From the NCBI RefSeq assembly GCF_026914265.1, contig NC_069131.1, positions 10,804,001 to 10,868,000 of the forward strand: a DNA stretch of 64,000 bases, in the 5' to 3' direction. Shown in pieces: positions 37,101 to 46,676 of this stretch. The notes beneath the pieces are model-generated. The model searched no databases. It was not told the origin of the DNA and worked only from the letters and a program-made list of their open reading frames with translations. Position 1 is the first letter of the stretch. Each line of letters begins with the position of its first letter. This DNA is from Mya arenaria (Eukaryota; Mollusca; Bivalvia; Myida; Myidae). The position numbers and the translations under genes were made by a program.

Positions 37101-40100
37101 AAAAAATGTTTTAAGTAACCAGACCCTACATAATAAAAGACAAAGACCCATGTGATTTTTTGCTGTTTCTGAAATAAAAAAATTGATTTGCCAGTTAACC
37201 AAAATAAATAGCATAAAATCAATGATTTGTAAGACCTAATATGGTTGGCTGTGAAAATACCTGTCAAATCAAAATCTTGCTTTCAGAACAAGATACGTGA
37301 TTTAACCATGACGACTGTCCAGTTATATTTAAACAAAATGTTGAAATATTAAAACCAGCAAGTCACTGAGATTAAACTATATTTGCCAATAAATACAATA
37401 CAAAAATATATAATAAAATTCCTGCCAACCATATCTTATAATTTTAGGGATGTTACCTGAAACATTTGTTTTGCTATGCGTATCAACATTAACTGATCAA
37501 TTTTGGTTCATAGTTTAGCTGTATGTATGTTTAGAGAAAGTGTGAGACCTTCCAAGTCTTCCCCTGGTTTCCTGGAGGGTTTGGGAGGCGGGTGTTTGAA
37601 CTCGGTCTTCTCCAGGGCGATCTCAGCTGCTGCATGCTGGGCTTTCTGGAAGAGCAAGCAAGATTAGCGTCAAGTTTGAAGTCTGTTGTAGCAGTTTCAT
37701 TTACTGAATTGTTGTAGCTTCATTCTTCATAAAATTATAAGATTCCACCCAATATATAACCCTATAACGAAACCAAAGCATTTTTTACAAGCCTGGGCTT
37801 GATTCAGACTTGCAAGTGTATGCTAATGTCAACCAGTGCTTTTAAATCTGTGACCTCTTGGATGAGAGGAAGACACAATTATTACTACACTTAAAAGATA
37901 TTCAAAGATCTTCAGTTTGTTTTAACATCCTTGACTTAAAACACAGAGTATGTTGTTGAAGGAATTTTGAAGGCTGACTCACATAAACACCTGAAGACTT
38001 TTAAGCCTTTTTGGTTGTCATAATATTTTCTAACGTTTTTCATTGTGAAATTGAGGGGTGACAAAGTAAAGACTTTAAACAACCATCATAATTGCTCCAC
38101 CTTAATACTGGGACCAGATGCAGAGTAGTTTTCCTTGTCACCAATCTGAAGCTTGACGAAGAAGGTCTTCTTGTGGGCCGGACCTTGCTCGTCAACCAGC
38201 GTGTACTGGTGTGTTACCTAGGCAACAGATATTCAAATTAAAAAGGTTTATAGATAAATTTATGCAAAAGAAAACATATGCAAAAGAAAACAGACTTTGA
38301 AATTTATGCTGTAAATAATAACAAGAGCTGTCACAGAGACAGCGCGCTCGACTATTCCGCCGCTTTTCAGTGTAAGGATTGAAAAGTTTTGGCGAAACAT
38401 GCATGGATCACTGTTAGAATAGATTTCAATGCAATTCATGATGTGCTGAGATAGTAACATAAATGTGGTTACATGCAAAATTTCAACCAGATTTTTTAAG
38501 TCTAATAATAAAGGGCAATTATTTGCAAAATACAGTTATATATCTTGGTTATTCAACTCGTTGAGAATACCATTCTATAAAGTCTCAATTCAATACATCA
38601 AGTAGTTGCTTAGAAATTAACCCATGTGTGCTTACACACAAAACCTTAACCAGAATTTCTATGTCGAATAATAAAGGGCAATTATTTGCATTAAATGAAA
38701 CTAGAGTTATCTTACATGTTTAATTAAGTAGGTTGGATGGTTGAGTACCAATGTATCGAGTCTCAATGCAATACAACAAGTAGTTGCTTTGATATTAAAA
38801 TAATGTGTGCTTGCACACAAAACCTGAACCAGAATTTCTAAGTCGAATAATAAAGGGCAATTATTTGCATTAAATGCAAAGTAGATTATCTAACTTGGTT
38901 AATTAATTAGGTTGGATGGTTGAGTACCATTGTATCAAGACTCAATGCAATACCACAAGTAGTTGCAGAGATATTAAACTATGTGTGCTTGCACGCAAAA
39001 CCTTAACCAGAATTTCTAAGTCGAATAATAAAGGCCTATTATTTGAATTAAATGCAAACTAGAGTTATCTAACTTGGTTAATTAAGTAGGTTGGATGGTT
39101 GAGTACCAATGTATCAAGTCTCAATGCAATAACTCAAGTAGTTGCTGATATATTGACCTATGTGTGCTTGCACGCAAAACCTTAACCAGAATTTCTAAGT
39201 CGAATAATAAAGGCCTATTATTTGCATTAAATGCAAAGTAGAGTTATCTAACTTGGTTAATTAAGTAGGTTGGATGGTTGAGTACCATTGTATGAAGTCT
39301 CAATGCAATAACTCAAGTAGTTGCTGAGATATTAACCTATGTGTGCTTGCACGCAAAACCTTAACCAGAATTTCTAAGTCGAATAATAAAGACCTATCAT
39401 TTGCATTAAATGCAAACTAGAGTTATCTAACTTGGTTAATTGAGTAGGTTGGATGGTTGAGTACCATTGTATCAAGTCTCAATGCAATACCTCAAGTAGT
39501 TGCTGAGATATTAACCTATGTGTGCTTGCACGCAAAACCTTAACCAGAATTTCTAAGTCAAATAATAAAGGCCTATTATTGGCATTAAATGCAAAGTAGA
39601 GTTATCAAACTTGGTTAATTAAGTAGGTTGGATGGTTGAGTACCATTGTATAAAGTCTCAACGCAATACCTCAAGTAGTTGCTGAGATATTAACCTATGT
39701 GTGCTTGCACGCAAACCTTAACCAAGGGGTGACGCCGACGCTTGGGTGAGTAGTATAGCTCTCCATATTCTTCAAAAAGTCGAGCTAAAAATAGAGAAAT
39801 ACTTTTTAAAATCTGCCATTTATGCCCATGTGCAACACTAATTCTCAAATGTTGGCTCCAATTTCCTTATTGGCATTCAATTTTTTTTTTAATTCCTTTA
39901 TGAACCATTGTGTGAATTTATAGAAACATGTAATAAATATGCATTTATAAGTCATATTATAGGGGGTTTTTAATGATTATTCAAAGGAGGGATTTTTGAC
40001 TCTATACTAGAGGGTATGAATTTGAGACTTTTAAAGCTGTACTCTCACAGATTTACCGTTTTTACAACTTTTTTATTTTTCGTCTTTGAACAAGCAAATT

Positions 40101-41540
40101 TTTGGGTAAATATCTGCAAACCAATGTCAGATTAAAGATTGCTGACAATCAGAGCCCAGAGTTGCATATTTCCATTCAAAAATTAATGTTTTACGGCTTA
40201 AAAAAGTTGTAAAAACGTTCAATCTGTTAGAGTGCAGCTTTAATAGGGGAACTTACTCTATTAAAGCGAGCTAACTCGTTGATGAGACACATAGGGGTTT
40301 TCTCTTTTGTGTTTGCCAAGTTCTCTGAATTTCCCTTATCCTCATTGGTCAATATTGTGCCAGTGGGAGTGTCATGTGACTGGCTCAAAGTCACATGACC
40401 ACTCGCTCCGTTCTGATTGGCCAAGGAGGCAAAGTGTCTTGGGTTTGCTGAAGTGCCTTTTGATTGGACGCCATCATTCAAGCCTGTAAACAACACAAAT
40501 CTTTTAAATACATAAGAAATTTGCAAAAAAATATTTTTATACTTTAAAATTGCTCAAAAATCTCATTTCTACCTTAACTGAGAAATATACATGTAAAATG
40601 GAAATGTTCATAGCCAAGAAACAAACCACACACCTCTTCAGTTATTTTTCTTGGTGCAATTTACCGCCTTCTAAAGGCTGTTTCTCTTTAAATGTCCATT
40701 TCCCCCCAAAAATATTAAAAACATTATCCCAAATCATTAGGCACAGTTCCCTTGAATGAATAAAAAAGCAATATATTTCTGCTAAAAACAAACAAATCGT
40801 TCAATACCTCCCCTATTATAGATAAGTCATGCATAAAAAAGTCAAAATATGTACGCTTTTTTATACTGTGTACTGTAAAGAATATGGTGGCTGCTAATTT
40901 TGACAATTTTTCACTGCGTCTTATCTATGGCAGTCATCGAAATTAGACTTTGGGATCAACAAGCCTGAATTATTATACTATTGCTTGGCATCAATTTTTT
41001 TAACAAGCCCTGCTATATAAAATTCAGAATTTGAGCAAGCCCGAAAGACATTTAACCAGTGCAGGGCTTGCAGGCTTGTGCTAATTTCGACCACTGCTAT
41101 GGTATTAAGTTTTTTATCCGATTTTTCAGGATTCTTTACCAGCATCCTATCTATGCTAGCGTCCAATACAAAATATAATACAGTATTTGCTGTTATATCA
41201 GTATTTGTTTGCAGGATTTTGTATTCTCCAAGTCTGAAAATTCTCCCAATTTGTAAGGTACAGGTGGTGAGAAAAAACAGTAAGACTGATGCAAGACTGA
41301 CAAACACTAAGAAAAACAGAAGACTAACTTAGTTTTAAACACACCTGATGTTTTTGAGACGTTAAATGTTCCCATCACCGCAGTATGGCCCTGCAGGTTG
41401 ACATTCGGGGACTGAGTTGGCTTTTGAAAAGTGACTTTGGTTGGCTGTTTCACCCCAATGGTGGCCTTAACTGCAGGAGTAGATGTTTGTTTTACACCAG
41501 TGCCTGCGCTTGTTTTGTTGACTGGGACTATAGGCTTCAT
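25000..41540 (-). CDS. stau: Staufen double-stranded RNA-binding protein (15 coding exons, complete)
   Basis: Staufen binds structured RNA, usually in 3' UTRs, and acts in mRNA localisation, translation and Staufen-mediated decay in the cytoplasm. Coding exons on the minus strand, in order: 41540-41345, 40483-40257, 38217-38101, 37645-37549, 36904-36751, 34632-34412, 34064-33985, 32780-32649, 30781-30689, 30125-29979, 27848-27702, 27477-27426, 26766-26680, 26365-26244, 25179-25000. All introns are GT-AG and the phases match throughout, giving 683 codons. Five dsRBDs are visible: dsRBD1 about 127-195 ([31 protein letters not shown]), dsRBD2 220-310, split by a Tyr/Asn-rich insert ([36 protein letters not shown]), dsRBD3 343-410 ([12 protein letters not shown]), dsRBD4 450-518 ([27 protein letters not shown]) and a C-terminal dsRBD5 600-675. 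dsRBD5 lacks the KKxxK signature of an RNA-binding helix 2, as in other Staufens, where it is a protein-interaction domain. It is longer than vertebrate STAU1/2 (about 500-580 residues) and shorter than Drosophila Staufen. The start is the first in-frame ATG after the exon-2 acceptor. Confidence 0.95.
25195..25455. repeat. AT-rich short tandem repeats in Staufen intron 15
   Basis: Irregular repeats of about 30 bp built from ATGAATATATAAACAGTTCA and CATTCATCTTAA blocks. They begin about 15 bp from the exon-16 acceptor, directly at the edge of the 5.7 kb array. Confidence 0.7.
25480..26243. other. Rest of Staufen intron 15
   Basis: No coding sequence seen. A GC-rich stretch at 25483-25520 (CAGGGCCTGCCGGCTTGTGG, then TTGATCACTGC) is similar to 41060-41098 in intron 2, so both are pieces of one dispersed repeat. 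Confidence 0.5.
26244..26365 (-). CDS. stau: Staufen exon 15 (dsRBD5, first half)
   Basis: It ends [19 protein letters not shown] and DEFAGS at the donor GTAAGT. This is helix 1 and strand 1 of dsRBD5. It ends in phase 0, so it can join any copy of the terminal exon in frame. Confidence 0.92.
26484..26540. mobile_element. Fragment of MITE family 1 in Staufen intron 14
   Basis: Shares the CTTAAGTCCCTTATAACAGG block with one end of the family and then loses similarity. No second end is seen. Confidence 0.5.
26680..26766 (-). CDS. stau: Staufen exon 14 (linker to dsRBD5)
   Basis: It reads [20 protein letters not shown] and onward. The PGLIILPE stretch resembles PAGILPMVPE of STAU1. The donor GTAGGG follows 26680, with 1 nt of carry on both sides. 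Confidence 0.87.
26858..27220. mobile_element. TTAA-flanked foldback element (MITE family 2), copy 1
   Basis: A long near-palindrome with ends AAAGCTGCACTCTCACAGAT and, inverted, AAAGCTGCACTCTTACAGAT. TTAA lies at both edges. It sits in Staufen intron 13. No transposase. Family assignment is open: TTAA target sites suggest a piggyBac-type origin, but the ends lack the usual CCC. Confidence 0.8.
27426..27477 (-). CDS. stau: Staufen exon 13 (linker)
   Basis: A 52-nt exon reading [17 protein letters not shown]. It aligns with the KKPGDGRKVTF linker of vertebrate STAU1, which is tubulin-binding in mammals. The acceptor is TCTACAG and the donor GTATTA. Confidence 0.88.
27702..27848 (-). CDS. stau: Staufen exon 12 (dsRBD4, second half)
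   Basis: 49 codons, with [20 protein letters not shown], the RNA-binding helix of dsRBD4. The acceptor is CGCTAG before 27848. The first ~20 nt of the exon and the splice site are copied ~25 times in the preceding intron. Confidence 0.94.
27840..29690. repeat. 58-60 bp minisatellite built on the exon-12 splice acceptor
   Basis: About 25 units fill most of Staufen intron 11, interrupted by a SINE at 28104-28399. On the minus strand each unit carries AG followed by GTGCAGGT(G/A)G(A/T)TGA, the same junction that starts exon 12 at 27848. Units near the exon differ more; those at 28920-29690 are almost identical. Confidence 0.93.
28104..28399 (+). mobile_element. tRNA-derived SINE (family A), full length with target duplication
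   Basis: The head is a tRNA-like sequence with A-box TTAGCTCAGTCAGTAGAGCG and B-box GGTTCGATTCC. The body begins AGGTCACTTCTGTTGTGATT and the tail is (ACC)n. It is flanked by a perfect 15-bp duplication CACCTAGTGATACAT (28089-28103 and 28400-28414). The same element lies reversed at 50222-50518. Confidence 0.93.
29722..29896 (-). mobile_element. tRNA-derived SINE (family B)
   Basis: On the minus strand it starts with a head containing TTAGCGCAATGGTAATGGC (A-box) and AGTTTGATTCTC (B-box), then a body with GAAGACCACACTCTTGTG. It lies between exon 11 and the minisatellite in intron 11. A truncated relative is at 32839-32957. Confidence 0.75.
29979..30125 (-). CDS. stau: Staufen exon 11 (dsRBD4, first half)
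   Basis: 49 codons, with [20 protein letters not shown] and [12 protein letters not shown], very close to vertebrate STAU1. The acceptor could be at either AG of a TAAGCAG, which changes the protein by one Gln. The downstream one is used here. Confidence 0.94.
30689..30781 (-). CDS. stau: Staufen exon 10 (basic linker)
   Basis: 31 codons read in phase 0 from exon 9: [20 protein letters not shown], then [10 protein letters not shown]. It matches the LKKLPPLP...KPRIKKK linker between dsRBD3 and dsRBD4 of vertebrate STAU1. Another frame is also open here and can mislead. Confidence 0.92.
30893..31560. repeat. Near-palindromic minisatellite with 78-bp higher-order period
   Basis: The basic unit is about 23-26 bp around AAGGTTAGATATAACCTTTC, itself almost an inverted repeat. 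From about 31060 the units group in threes into a repeating 78-bp block ending in a TTGGGTATAACCTTT variant. It lies in Staufen intron 9, about 110 bp from the exon-10 acceptor. Confidence 0.9.
31561..32648. other. Staufen intron 9, upstream part
   Basis: AT-rich unique-looking sequence. No exon, RNA gene or recognisable element seen. Confidence 0.5.
32649..32780 (-). CDS. stau: Staufen exon 9 (dsRBD3 core)
   Basis: 44 codons, phase 0. It encodes [14 protein letters not shown] and [14 protein letters not shown]. dsRBD3 is the main RNA-binding domain of Staufen, and its Lys-rich helix 2 motif is intact. Confidence 0.94.
32839..32957 (-). mobile_element. SINE family B fragment (body only)
   Basis: Shares the CTTGTTTGCACAATG and CTCATATGCCCAG blocks with 29722-29896 and lacks the tRNA-like head. 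It lies in Staufen intron 8 near exon 9. Confidence 0.6.
33283..33960. repeat. 30-bp minisatellite in Staufen intron 8
   Basis: About 22 copies of a 30-bp unit (ATGCCATTACAATCAAGCAT, then ACAGTATCAC). Because 30 is a multiple of three and the unit lacks stops, several frames on both strands stay open for 190-290 codons. These are not genes. The array stops 24 bp from the exon-8 donor. Confidence 0.92.
33985..34064 (-). CDS. stau: Staufen exon 8 (dsRBD3 helix 1)
   Basis: 27 codons, with [20 protein letters not shown], matching the first helix of vertebrate Staufen dsRBD3. The donor GTAAGC lies 24 bp from the edge of the 30-bp minisatellite in the next intron. Confidence 0.93.
34412..34632 (-). 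CDS. stau: Staufen exon 7 (rest of dsRBD2)
   Basis: The acceptor TTTCTAG precedes 34632. The core reads [20 protein letters not shown], the strand 2-3 and helix 2 region, followed by an acidic linker. The donor is GTAAGC after 34412. Confidence 0.95.
34633..35468. other. Staufen intron 6, part without genes
   Basis: No exon or clear element seen before the Tigger-like element. Confidence 0.45.
35469..36361. mobile_element. Tigger/pogo-like non-autonomous DNA transposon
   Basis: 893 bp flanked by TA. The ends are CAGTCCAGACTCGCTATGTC and, inverted, CAGTCGATACTCGTTATGTC, the pattern of Tigger (pogo, Tc1/mariner superfamily) termini. No transposase frame is seen. It is inserted in Staufen intron 6. 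Confidence 0.8.
36751..36904 (-). CDS. stau: Staufen exon 6 (dsRBD2 helix 1 and insert)
   Basis: It encodes [19 protein letters not shown], the conserved opening of dsRBD2, then a Tyr/His/Asn-rich insert ending MYNQ. The insert corresponds to the Pro-rich loop that splits dsRBD2 in all Staufens. The donor is GTGAGC. Confidence 0.94.
37549..37645 (-). CDS. stau: Staufen exon 5 (dsRBD1 helix 2)
   Basis: It begins [14 protein letters not shown], the RNA-facing helix of dsRBD1, and continues into a Pro/Lys-rich linker. The donor GTCTCA is weak by consensus, but the 1-nt carry joins exon 6 in frame (Asp), and the next exon continues the family alignment. Confidence 0.92.
38101..38217 (-). CDS. 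stau: Staufen exon 4 (dsRBD1 beta sheet)
   Basis: 39 codons, phase 0 at both ends. It contains [19 protein letters not shown] and ends SASGPSIK at the donor GTGGAG. The acceptor is GCCTAG. The exon carries strands 1-3 of dsRBD1. Confidence 0.94.
38328..39790. mobile_element. 'Pearl'-like / possible Helitron-type element with 178-bp tandem core
   Basis: One end reads AAGAGCTGTCACAGAGACAG, which can form a small hairpin (CTGTC/GACAG). The other reads GTGACGCCGACGCTTGGGTG, then GTCGAGCTAAAA. Between them lie about seven ~178-bp direct repeats (for example AATTTCTAAGTCGAATAATA at 38831, 39010, 39188, 39367). Conserved ends around a tandem core is the published layout of bivalve pearl elements, thought to be non-autonomous Helitrons. 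It is inserted 110 bp upstream of Staufen exon 4. Confidence 0.6.
40031..40243. mobile_element. TTAA-flanked foldback element (MITE family 2), copy 2, shortened
   Basis: The same ends as 26858-27220 with part of the middle lost (213 bp). It ends 14 bp downstream of the Staufen exon-3 splice donor. Confidence 0.8.
40257..40483 (-). CDS. stau: Staufen exon 3 (start of dsRBD1)
   Basis: The acceptor TTTACAG precedes 40483 and the donor GTAAGT follows 40257 (phase 0). It encodes a polar linker and then [14 protein letters not shown], the hallmark first helix of Staufen dsRBD1. A foldback element ends 14 bp inside the following intron. Confidence 0.93.
41060..41098. repeat. Fragment shared with 25483-25520
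   Basis: CAGGGCTTGCAGGCTTGTGC followed by TTTCGACCACTGC matches the intron-15 fragment. Both look like one end of a dispersed DNA element (CAGGGC start). Confidence 0.5.
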
Positions 41541-41544
41541 ATTT
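41345..41544 (-). CDS. stau: Staufen exon 2 (first coding exon)
   Basis: The acceptor is a TTTTTCAG ending at 41545. The ATG is at 41540-41538, and the donor GTGTGTTT follows 41345, leaving 1 nt of carry. It encodes residues 1-65, a low-complexity Lys/Thr/Val/Pro stretch with no domain. This matches the disordered N-terminus of Staufens. Confidence 0.85.
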
Positions 41545-41836
41545 CTGAAAAATAAGTTATAATTATGTTATGTCTCTTAAAAAATGTTACAAGACTTGTT
41601 TGGACGATAATACTTAATATAATTCAATAACTAAATAATCAGTTTGAATCTGTAATCATCCCTTATTATTATTAAAAGTGCAATACTTTTCAATGCCAGC
41701 CTATGAGATTAACAGTGGCACAGTATCAGACAAGCTCCAAGTACCTTCACTAAAACAATCATAACTTTTGATATTAAAAAAATCATTTTAGCAAATTATT
41801 CATCACTGGAATGGTTAAAAATTTTGTTTGCTAATG

Positions 41837-42317
41837 CAGGGCTTTTTCTATAGTACCAACGGGTCCGACTATCGGACCCATTCCCAAAGCAAAATAAAAG
41901 ATATTTTTCCCAATCTTCAGAAAAAAATCCCAATCCAAAAAAAAAAAACAATTTTTTTTTTTTTTTTAGAAATTCTTTATACCTGTACTGGTTCATTTTC
42001 AACATTCTAATAAATTACGTGATGTGAAGTTTTTTTGGTACTTGAACTCAAAAATCATTGATTTTCATCACATTCAGAGATATGAAATATCTGTCATGAT
42101 TTATTGAAATAGATATTTACACCCCAAGGATTGTTATTTCAGCCATTGTGGGTCTTTTAAAGAGAAAATAAACTAATATTAAATCATTTCCTAATTCACA
42201 GGAGACTAGACAGCTTTTTCTTTTCACTGTAAAATTTCCCAATTTCCGCATTTTCACGACGCAAAATTTCCCAAAATGTCTAGGGTCTTTTTCCCAAAAT
42301 GGGCAGAAAAAGCCCTG
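41837..42317. mobile_element. hAT-like MITE with 5-bp target duplication TAATG
   Basis: 481 bp. Termini CAGGGCTTTTTCT on both strands, flanked by TAATG at 41832-41836 and 42318-42322. CAGGG ends with 5-bp duplications fit the hAT5-type subgroup. It lies just upstream of Staufen exon 2. Confidence 0.8.
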
Positions 42318-42745
42318 TAATGGTAAAAATCTATTTTGTGAAAACTGTACTTGGACAGTTTTACAGCGAGTTAATAAGACAAAATCACTATGTAAAATGC
42401 CAACGTACAGCTTTCTTCGAAATTTACATACATTTGCAAAAAAGAGTAAAATGAAGAATTTCCATTGAAGAACTTTTTAACTATCCAATGAAGGAACCAA
42501 ATAAAAACTGCATAATCCATATTAATCTGTAGTGGTGTAAACAGTTATCGTGCAATTTGTAAGAATATATTAATTAAATTTAATGAAAATATGATTTTAT
42601 GGGTGAAAGTGTAGAATTTGAAAATTTTTTGCTGGGGGCCACCAGGGCCCCAGGTAGTCCAGAGGTTGAGGGGGCTGGAGGCCCCCATAGCGTCTAGAAT
42701 TAAGCTTTCTATAGAATAGTTCAAAGCCTCTCCTGACATTACTTT

Positions 42746-43713
42746 CAGGGCTCGACATTAACCACTGCCCGATTGCCCGGGGCAAGTAATTTTTGCAGGC
42801 GGGCAGTAGTTTTTAGAATCTACCTGCCCGATCGGGCAGTAACCAAAAAAACTCGTCATAGTGGCGACTTTTCTGGTAAAAAAAGTAGTCCATCTCCTTC
42901 TTGGAGAGTATTTATCAAACCGAAACTAATGCACTCATTGGTTGTTGACTCGAAAAATCGGGTCAAACGGAGCTCCTCTGACATTTTCATTCGAAACTAC
43001 GATGGCGAAGACTGCCGAATATTTTCCGATAGAGCTCGAGTAATTCCGTCTAGATCCGTTGGCCAATCGCGTGAGCTGCACCAAATCCATATAGCTAGCA
43101 TTCCAGTTAATGCCCTCACAATGTACACAAATCGTCAAATAATGTTTTGACAGTCGACGCTGTCAAGTTTTTTTAATGTTTCAAACGAAAAAAGGCTAAG
43201 TCATCAAGTCATCCGAGAAAAAGACCAGCTATGAAAAGAAACGAAAACGACGCTGGGTCGAGTCTTGGGGAAACAGTTTTCCTGGACTCAGACACAGCGA
43301 GAATGGTCATTTTGGCTATTTTTCGGACTGCTCCAATTTTCGGATGCTCGGTTTTTGGAACTGTACGATTTCACTTTACATTGCAATAAATTATAATTTA
43401 CTTCAAAATAAATGTAAGATAACAAGGCTAAGATAATAAGAGGTTGACTGTTCATTCTTATAATTCAATTTTATTTCATCCTTAATAATTTGAATGTATG
43501 TGCTATTAGTTACAAATTTCATGACAACTGATTTATTTAAAATACAGCAAGCCCTGATGTGCAGGTTGAATCTGGAAATGGATTTTGATGTGAAGTATAA
43601 CAACAAAATGAGCCCAAAAAAAATGGGCAAGTAAAAAATCCATTCGGGCAAGTGAAAATGGCTAGGTGGTTGCCCTTTCGGCAACCAAGTATTAGAATAA
43701 GCGTCAAGCCCTG
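42746..43713. mobile_element. hAT-like element with 5-bp target duplication ACTTT and a possible zinc-finger relic
   Basis: 968 bp. The termini are CAGGGCTCGACATTAACCAC and, inverted, CAGGGCTTGACGCTTATTC, flanked by ACTTT at 42741-42745 and 43714-43718. On the plus strand near 43200-43290 a frame reads YEKKRKRRWVESWGNSFPGL, which resembles the K/R-rich start of the zinc-finger region of hAT transposases. No long frame remains. Confidence 0.75.
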
Positions 43714-43718
43714 ACTTT

Positions 43719-46676
43719 GACTATTTCAAAACACATAGCCACTCTGGATATCAACAGTCTGAAACAAGCAACAATTTGGTTCTTTAAACCTCGCTGTAAA
43801 ACTCTCTAGCTATGGTTTGATCAAGTTATAAATGTTAAATTAAGTAGAGGTACTTGGGAGTTCTTGCTGGAACCATGCTACTGTAAATTAATGAGTGCAC
43901 ATTAAATATAGATCGCAGTTCTTCTTCTTTCGGATACCAGCAACCTCACACTGATTGAAGATTACTGCCAGAATTCACATTTTGTTGACAAAAACAAATT
44001 CTGACCCAACACTAGAAGTCACTTTCCCTTTCATTATTATATTAAAAAGATGATTTATATTGCTTCCAGTATGAACATGGGTCTATTTTGATATATTTCT
44101 GCAATCAGTGTAGCCCGATTCTTTTGTAGTATAAGACAACAGTCTATTATTCAAGATGTTCCCATTTTAGCCAAAAATGGTCACATTTTTGTTATTCTTT
44201 AAAGTTTAATAGTGACAGCTTCACAACAAGCCATAAACAGGTATTCAGTGAGAAAATAGAACAAAAAACTTCGGAGAAATAAACAAAATATTTCAAATGT
44301 ACAATTTATACCAACCTTTTTGTAATCAGCTGTTTCGTTTCAGAGGATATCTTGGCAAACATGAAAGAAAATTGCAGGCAAACACACCAAATTAGTGTTA
44401 GTCTGCACCCGATAGGCGATTTATTTTATTCATCTGCGTCATTGGAGGATTGATACTCAACACAGCAAAAGTGTACAAAGATATTCAAACGCCAACTTGC
44501 ATCAATTATCTCCCTTTACAAAAGTCGTAAACGGACCAAATGATTTATTGAAATAAATAGTGCAGTATATAACTAGGTTGAAGTAATGAAACAAACATTT
44601 TATTTTAACAAGCTGTTATGTTGACTTTGGAAATATCTTAAGAAAGTTACTGATAGCATCTGAACATTAACCGTATCATTTTCACACACGACACAGAAGG
44701 AAATCTTGACTTCTCCTTTTACTGCTTTTTCCCCTTTGCCAAAAACATGTGACTTCCATATTAATAGACGTATAAAATTGGAACACCATAGTCACCGAAC
44801 ACAAAAAAGAAACCATTTTATATTTTGTCTATCAGTTACAGACGGCAGTCCACTTCTTGGTTGAGTTAACAACTGAACCATTGCTTATCGTATTGATAGA
44901 GTCACCATATTATAGCTGTACATTCGTATCCGAACAGTATTTGAAATGGCTGACCAGAAGATAAAGTGTCGCTCGTATCAGTTGTATTTCCACCCCAAAT
45001 CTACTACTGGTTCAGAAGTTTGCATTTCAAACTTGCCATTCACAGAAGTGACCATAATATCCTCAAAATTTACATCGTCGACTTCGCCCTTAAACGCAAA
45101 CATTGACGTTGCACTGATCATCAGAGCTAACATTCACTATGCAAAGAATCAGCTCTATCAACGCTACCAGAACGAACATGTATGCTAAACAAAGCGATTT
45201 GGTTGAAATGACGAATCTGTCGAATGGCCGTTTGCCATGTTAGTATAACACACATTAATCTTGAGCGACAGTATCTCGAACAACACGACCGACTACAGAC
45301 TGCCACTTTGTTGAACGGTTCTGAGGAATTTCCTGCCAATATCTGATGTGCATAAAAGGACCTTACCCGTATAGACTGTCGGATGGCCGCACTATCAAAG
45401 ATGATAACGAAAGATGTTTCGCCCTGGAGTTATCGTTTTACTCAAGAGTGTTGAAAACTTGAATTGAACAAATTGCTGTTTTAATTAAACAAAATAAGTG
45501 TTGGGCGTTGATATGTATGTTAAAAATCAGTTGAACGCGACCAATAACTTTATTTACACATTAGCTGTCAGAGAAAACAGTTGACTGCCTGGGAGGGGTG
45601 TTAACTGCTCCATATTGGTTCTGGTTTTACTGATTTGGAGGCAATAAACAGCATTTAAATAATGTTTGAACAACAAAAGGATGTTAAGAGCTTGTAAAAA
45701 TACTTTTGAACTGTATGCATTGCAAACCCCAGCGAATCTCGAAGAACTGGAAAAATAAATAGCAGAAGCTAGAAATTTACTGATCGAAGAAAAGACGCAA
45801 GACCCGAGAGCCTATGACATAATATAGTACGTCTTTTGAAGGTGACCGGTCAGTGTTGGCAGTAGCTTCTGCGAACTCGTACTGGCCTGTGCTAAGTACT
45901 TCATCCAAACAGAACCTATTCTCGAAACTACTGAGAACAAATATAAAATATGTCGAATTGAAACCATGTGCTTAAAAGATATTCTCACTGAGATTTTGTA
46001 TTGTTTAATTCCTTTGATGTGTCTGCTTCTCATTTGGTTATATATGTTTTCCATCCAGGTAGGGCTTATATTATATGTTTTAAATGAATATTTCATTAAC
46101 TGCATCGCCAGGTATAAACGTCCTGGTAAAATGTACAACGTGGTGATTATAGAAAAAACGTCAAAAGATATACAAAATTGATGGATATTTGTTTTATCTT
46201 TTCAGAATACATCGATAACACCACATGATAATTAATGTTCTTAACGCTCTACCATCCTCAGCCATATATATATGCAAAGACAGCTTGTCGGCATGGCTCA
46301 CCTGAGTAAATTTAAGTTTTACAACTATGTATTAAATCGTACAATCCCACATTTTAGGTTTTAGTATTGAACACACTAGGAGCTCAAACAAAATACAGAT
46401 GGACAAAAATAAAAGTAAATTAATATGTCGTGTCTGACTATTCAAACTAAATGTTTATTTTTTATTCCTAAGCAACATGCACCATAAACAAATTAAAACA
46501 ACAACATCGTCACTGAACAATGGTGACTGACTCTAATCCACTACTTTACTTATTTGCTACTATAACATAAATACTATTGAACTGCCATTCTGCAAACTTT
46601 CCTAAACTGTTTGCAATTCGGTAATTACCAACACACTACATTGTTTCGTGGTACTTCTTACTTCGTTAGTTTCCGT
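43719..46676. other. Intergenic region between Staufen and FBXO16 (divergent genes)
   Basis: No gene can be supported. Promoters of both genes should lie here. A TTATCTCCCTTTA block at 44507-44519 resembles a GGGAGATAA motif that is common in molluscan DNA; related GGGAGGTAATT blocks occur at 56085 and 56611. Short open frames at 44946 and 45127 show no known domain. Confidence 0.45.
44296..44370 (-). other. stau: Possible Staufen 5' UTR exon 1 (non-coding)
   Basis: Exon 2 begins with only 4 nt before its ATG, after a clear acceptor at 41546-41545, so a non-coding first exon must lie upstream (higher coordinate). The only appealing donor seen is on the minus strand near 44317, where an AAAAG is followed by GTTGGTAT. 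The 5' end cannot be fixed from sequence, and this is a suggestion only. Confidence 0.3.

Noticed and set aside
44946-45188. 80-codon plus-strand frame starting MADQKIKCRSYQ
   Set aside because: No domain or family recognised, no splice partners found, and it lies in the divergent intergenic region. It may be chance.
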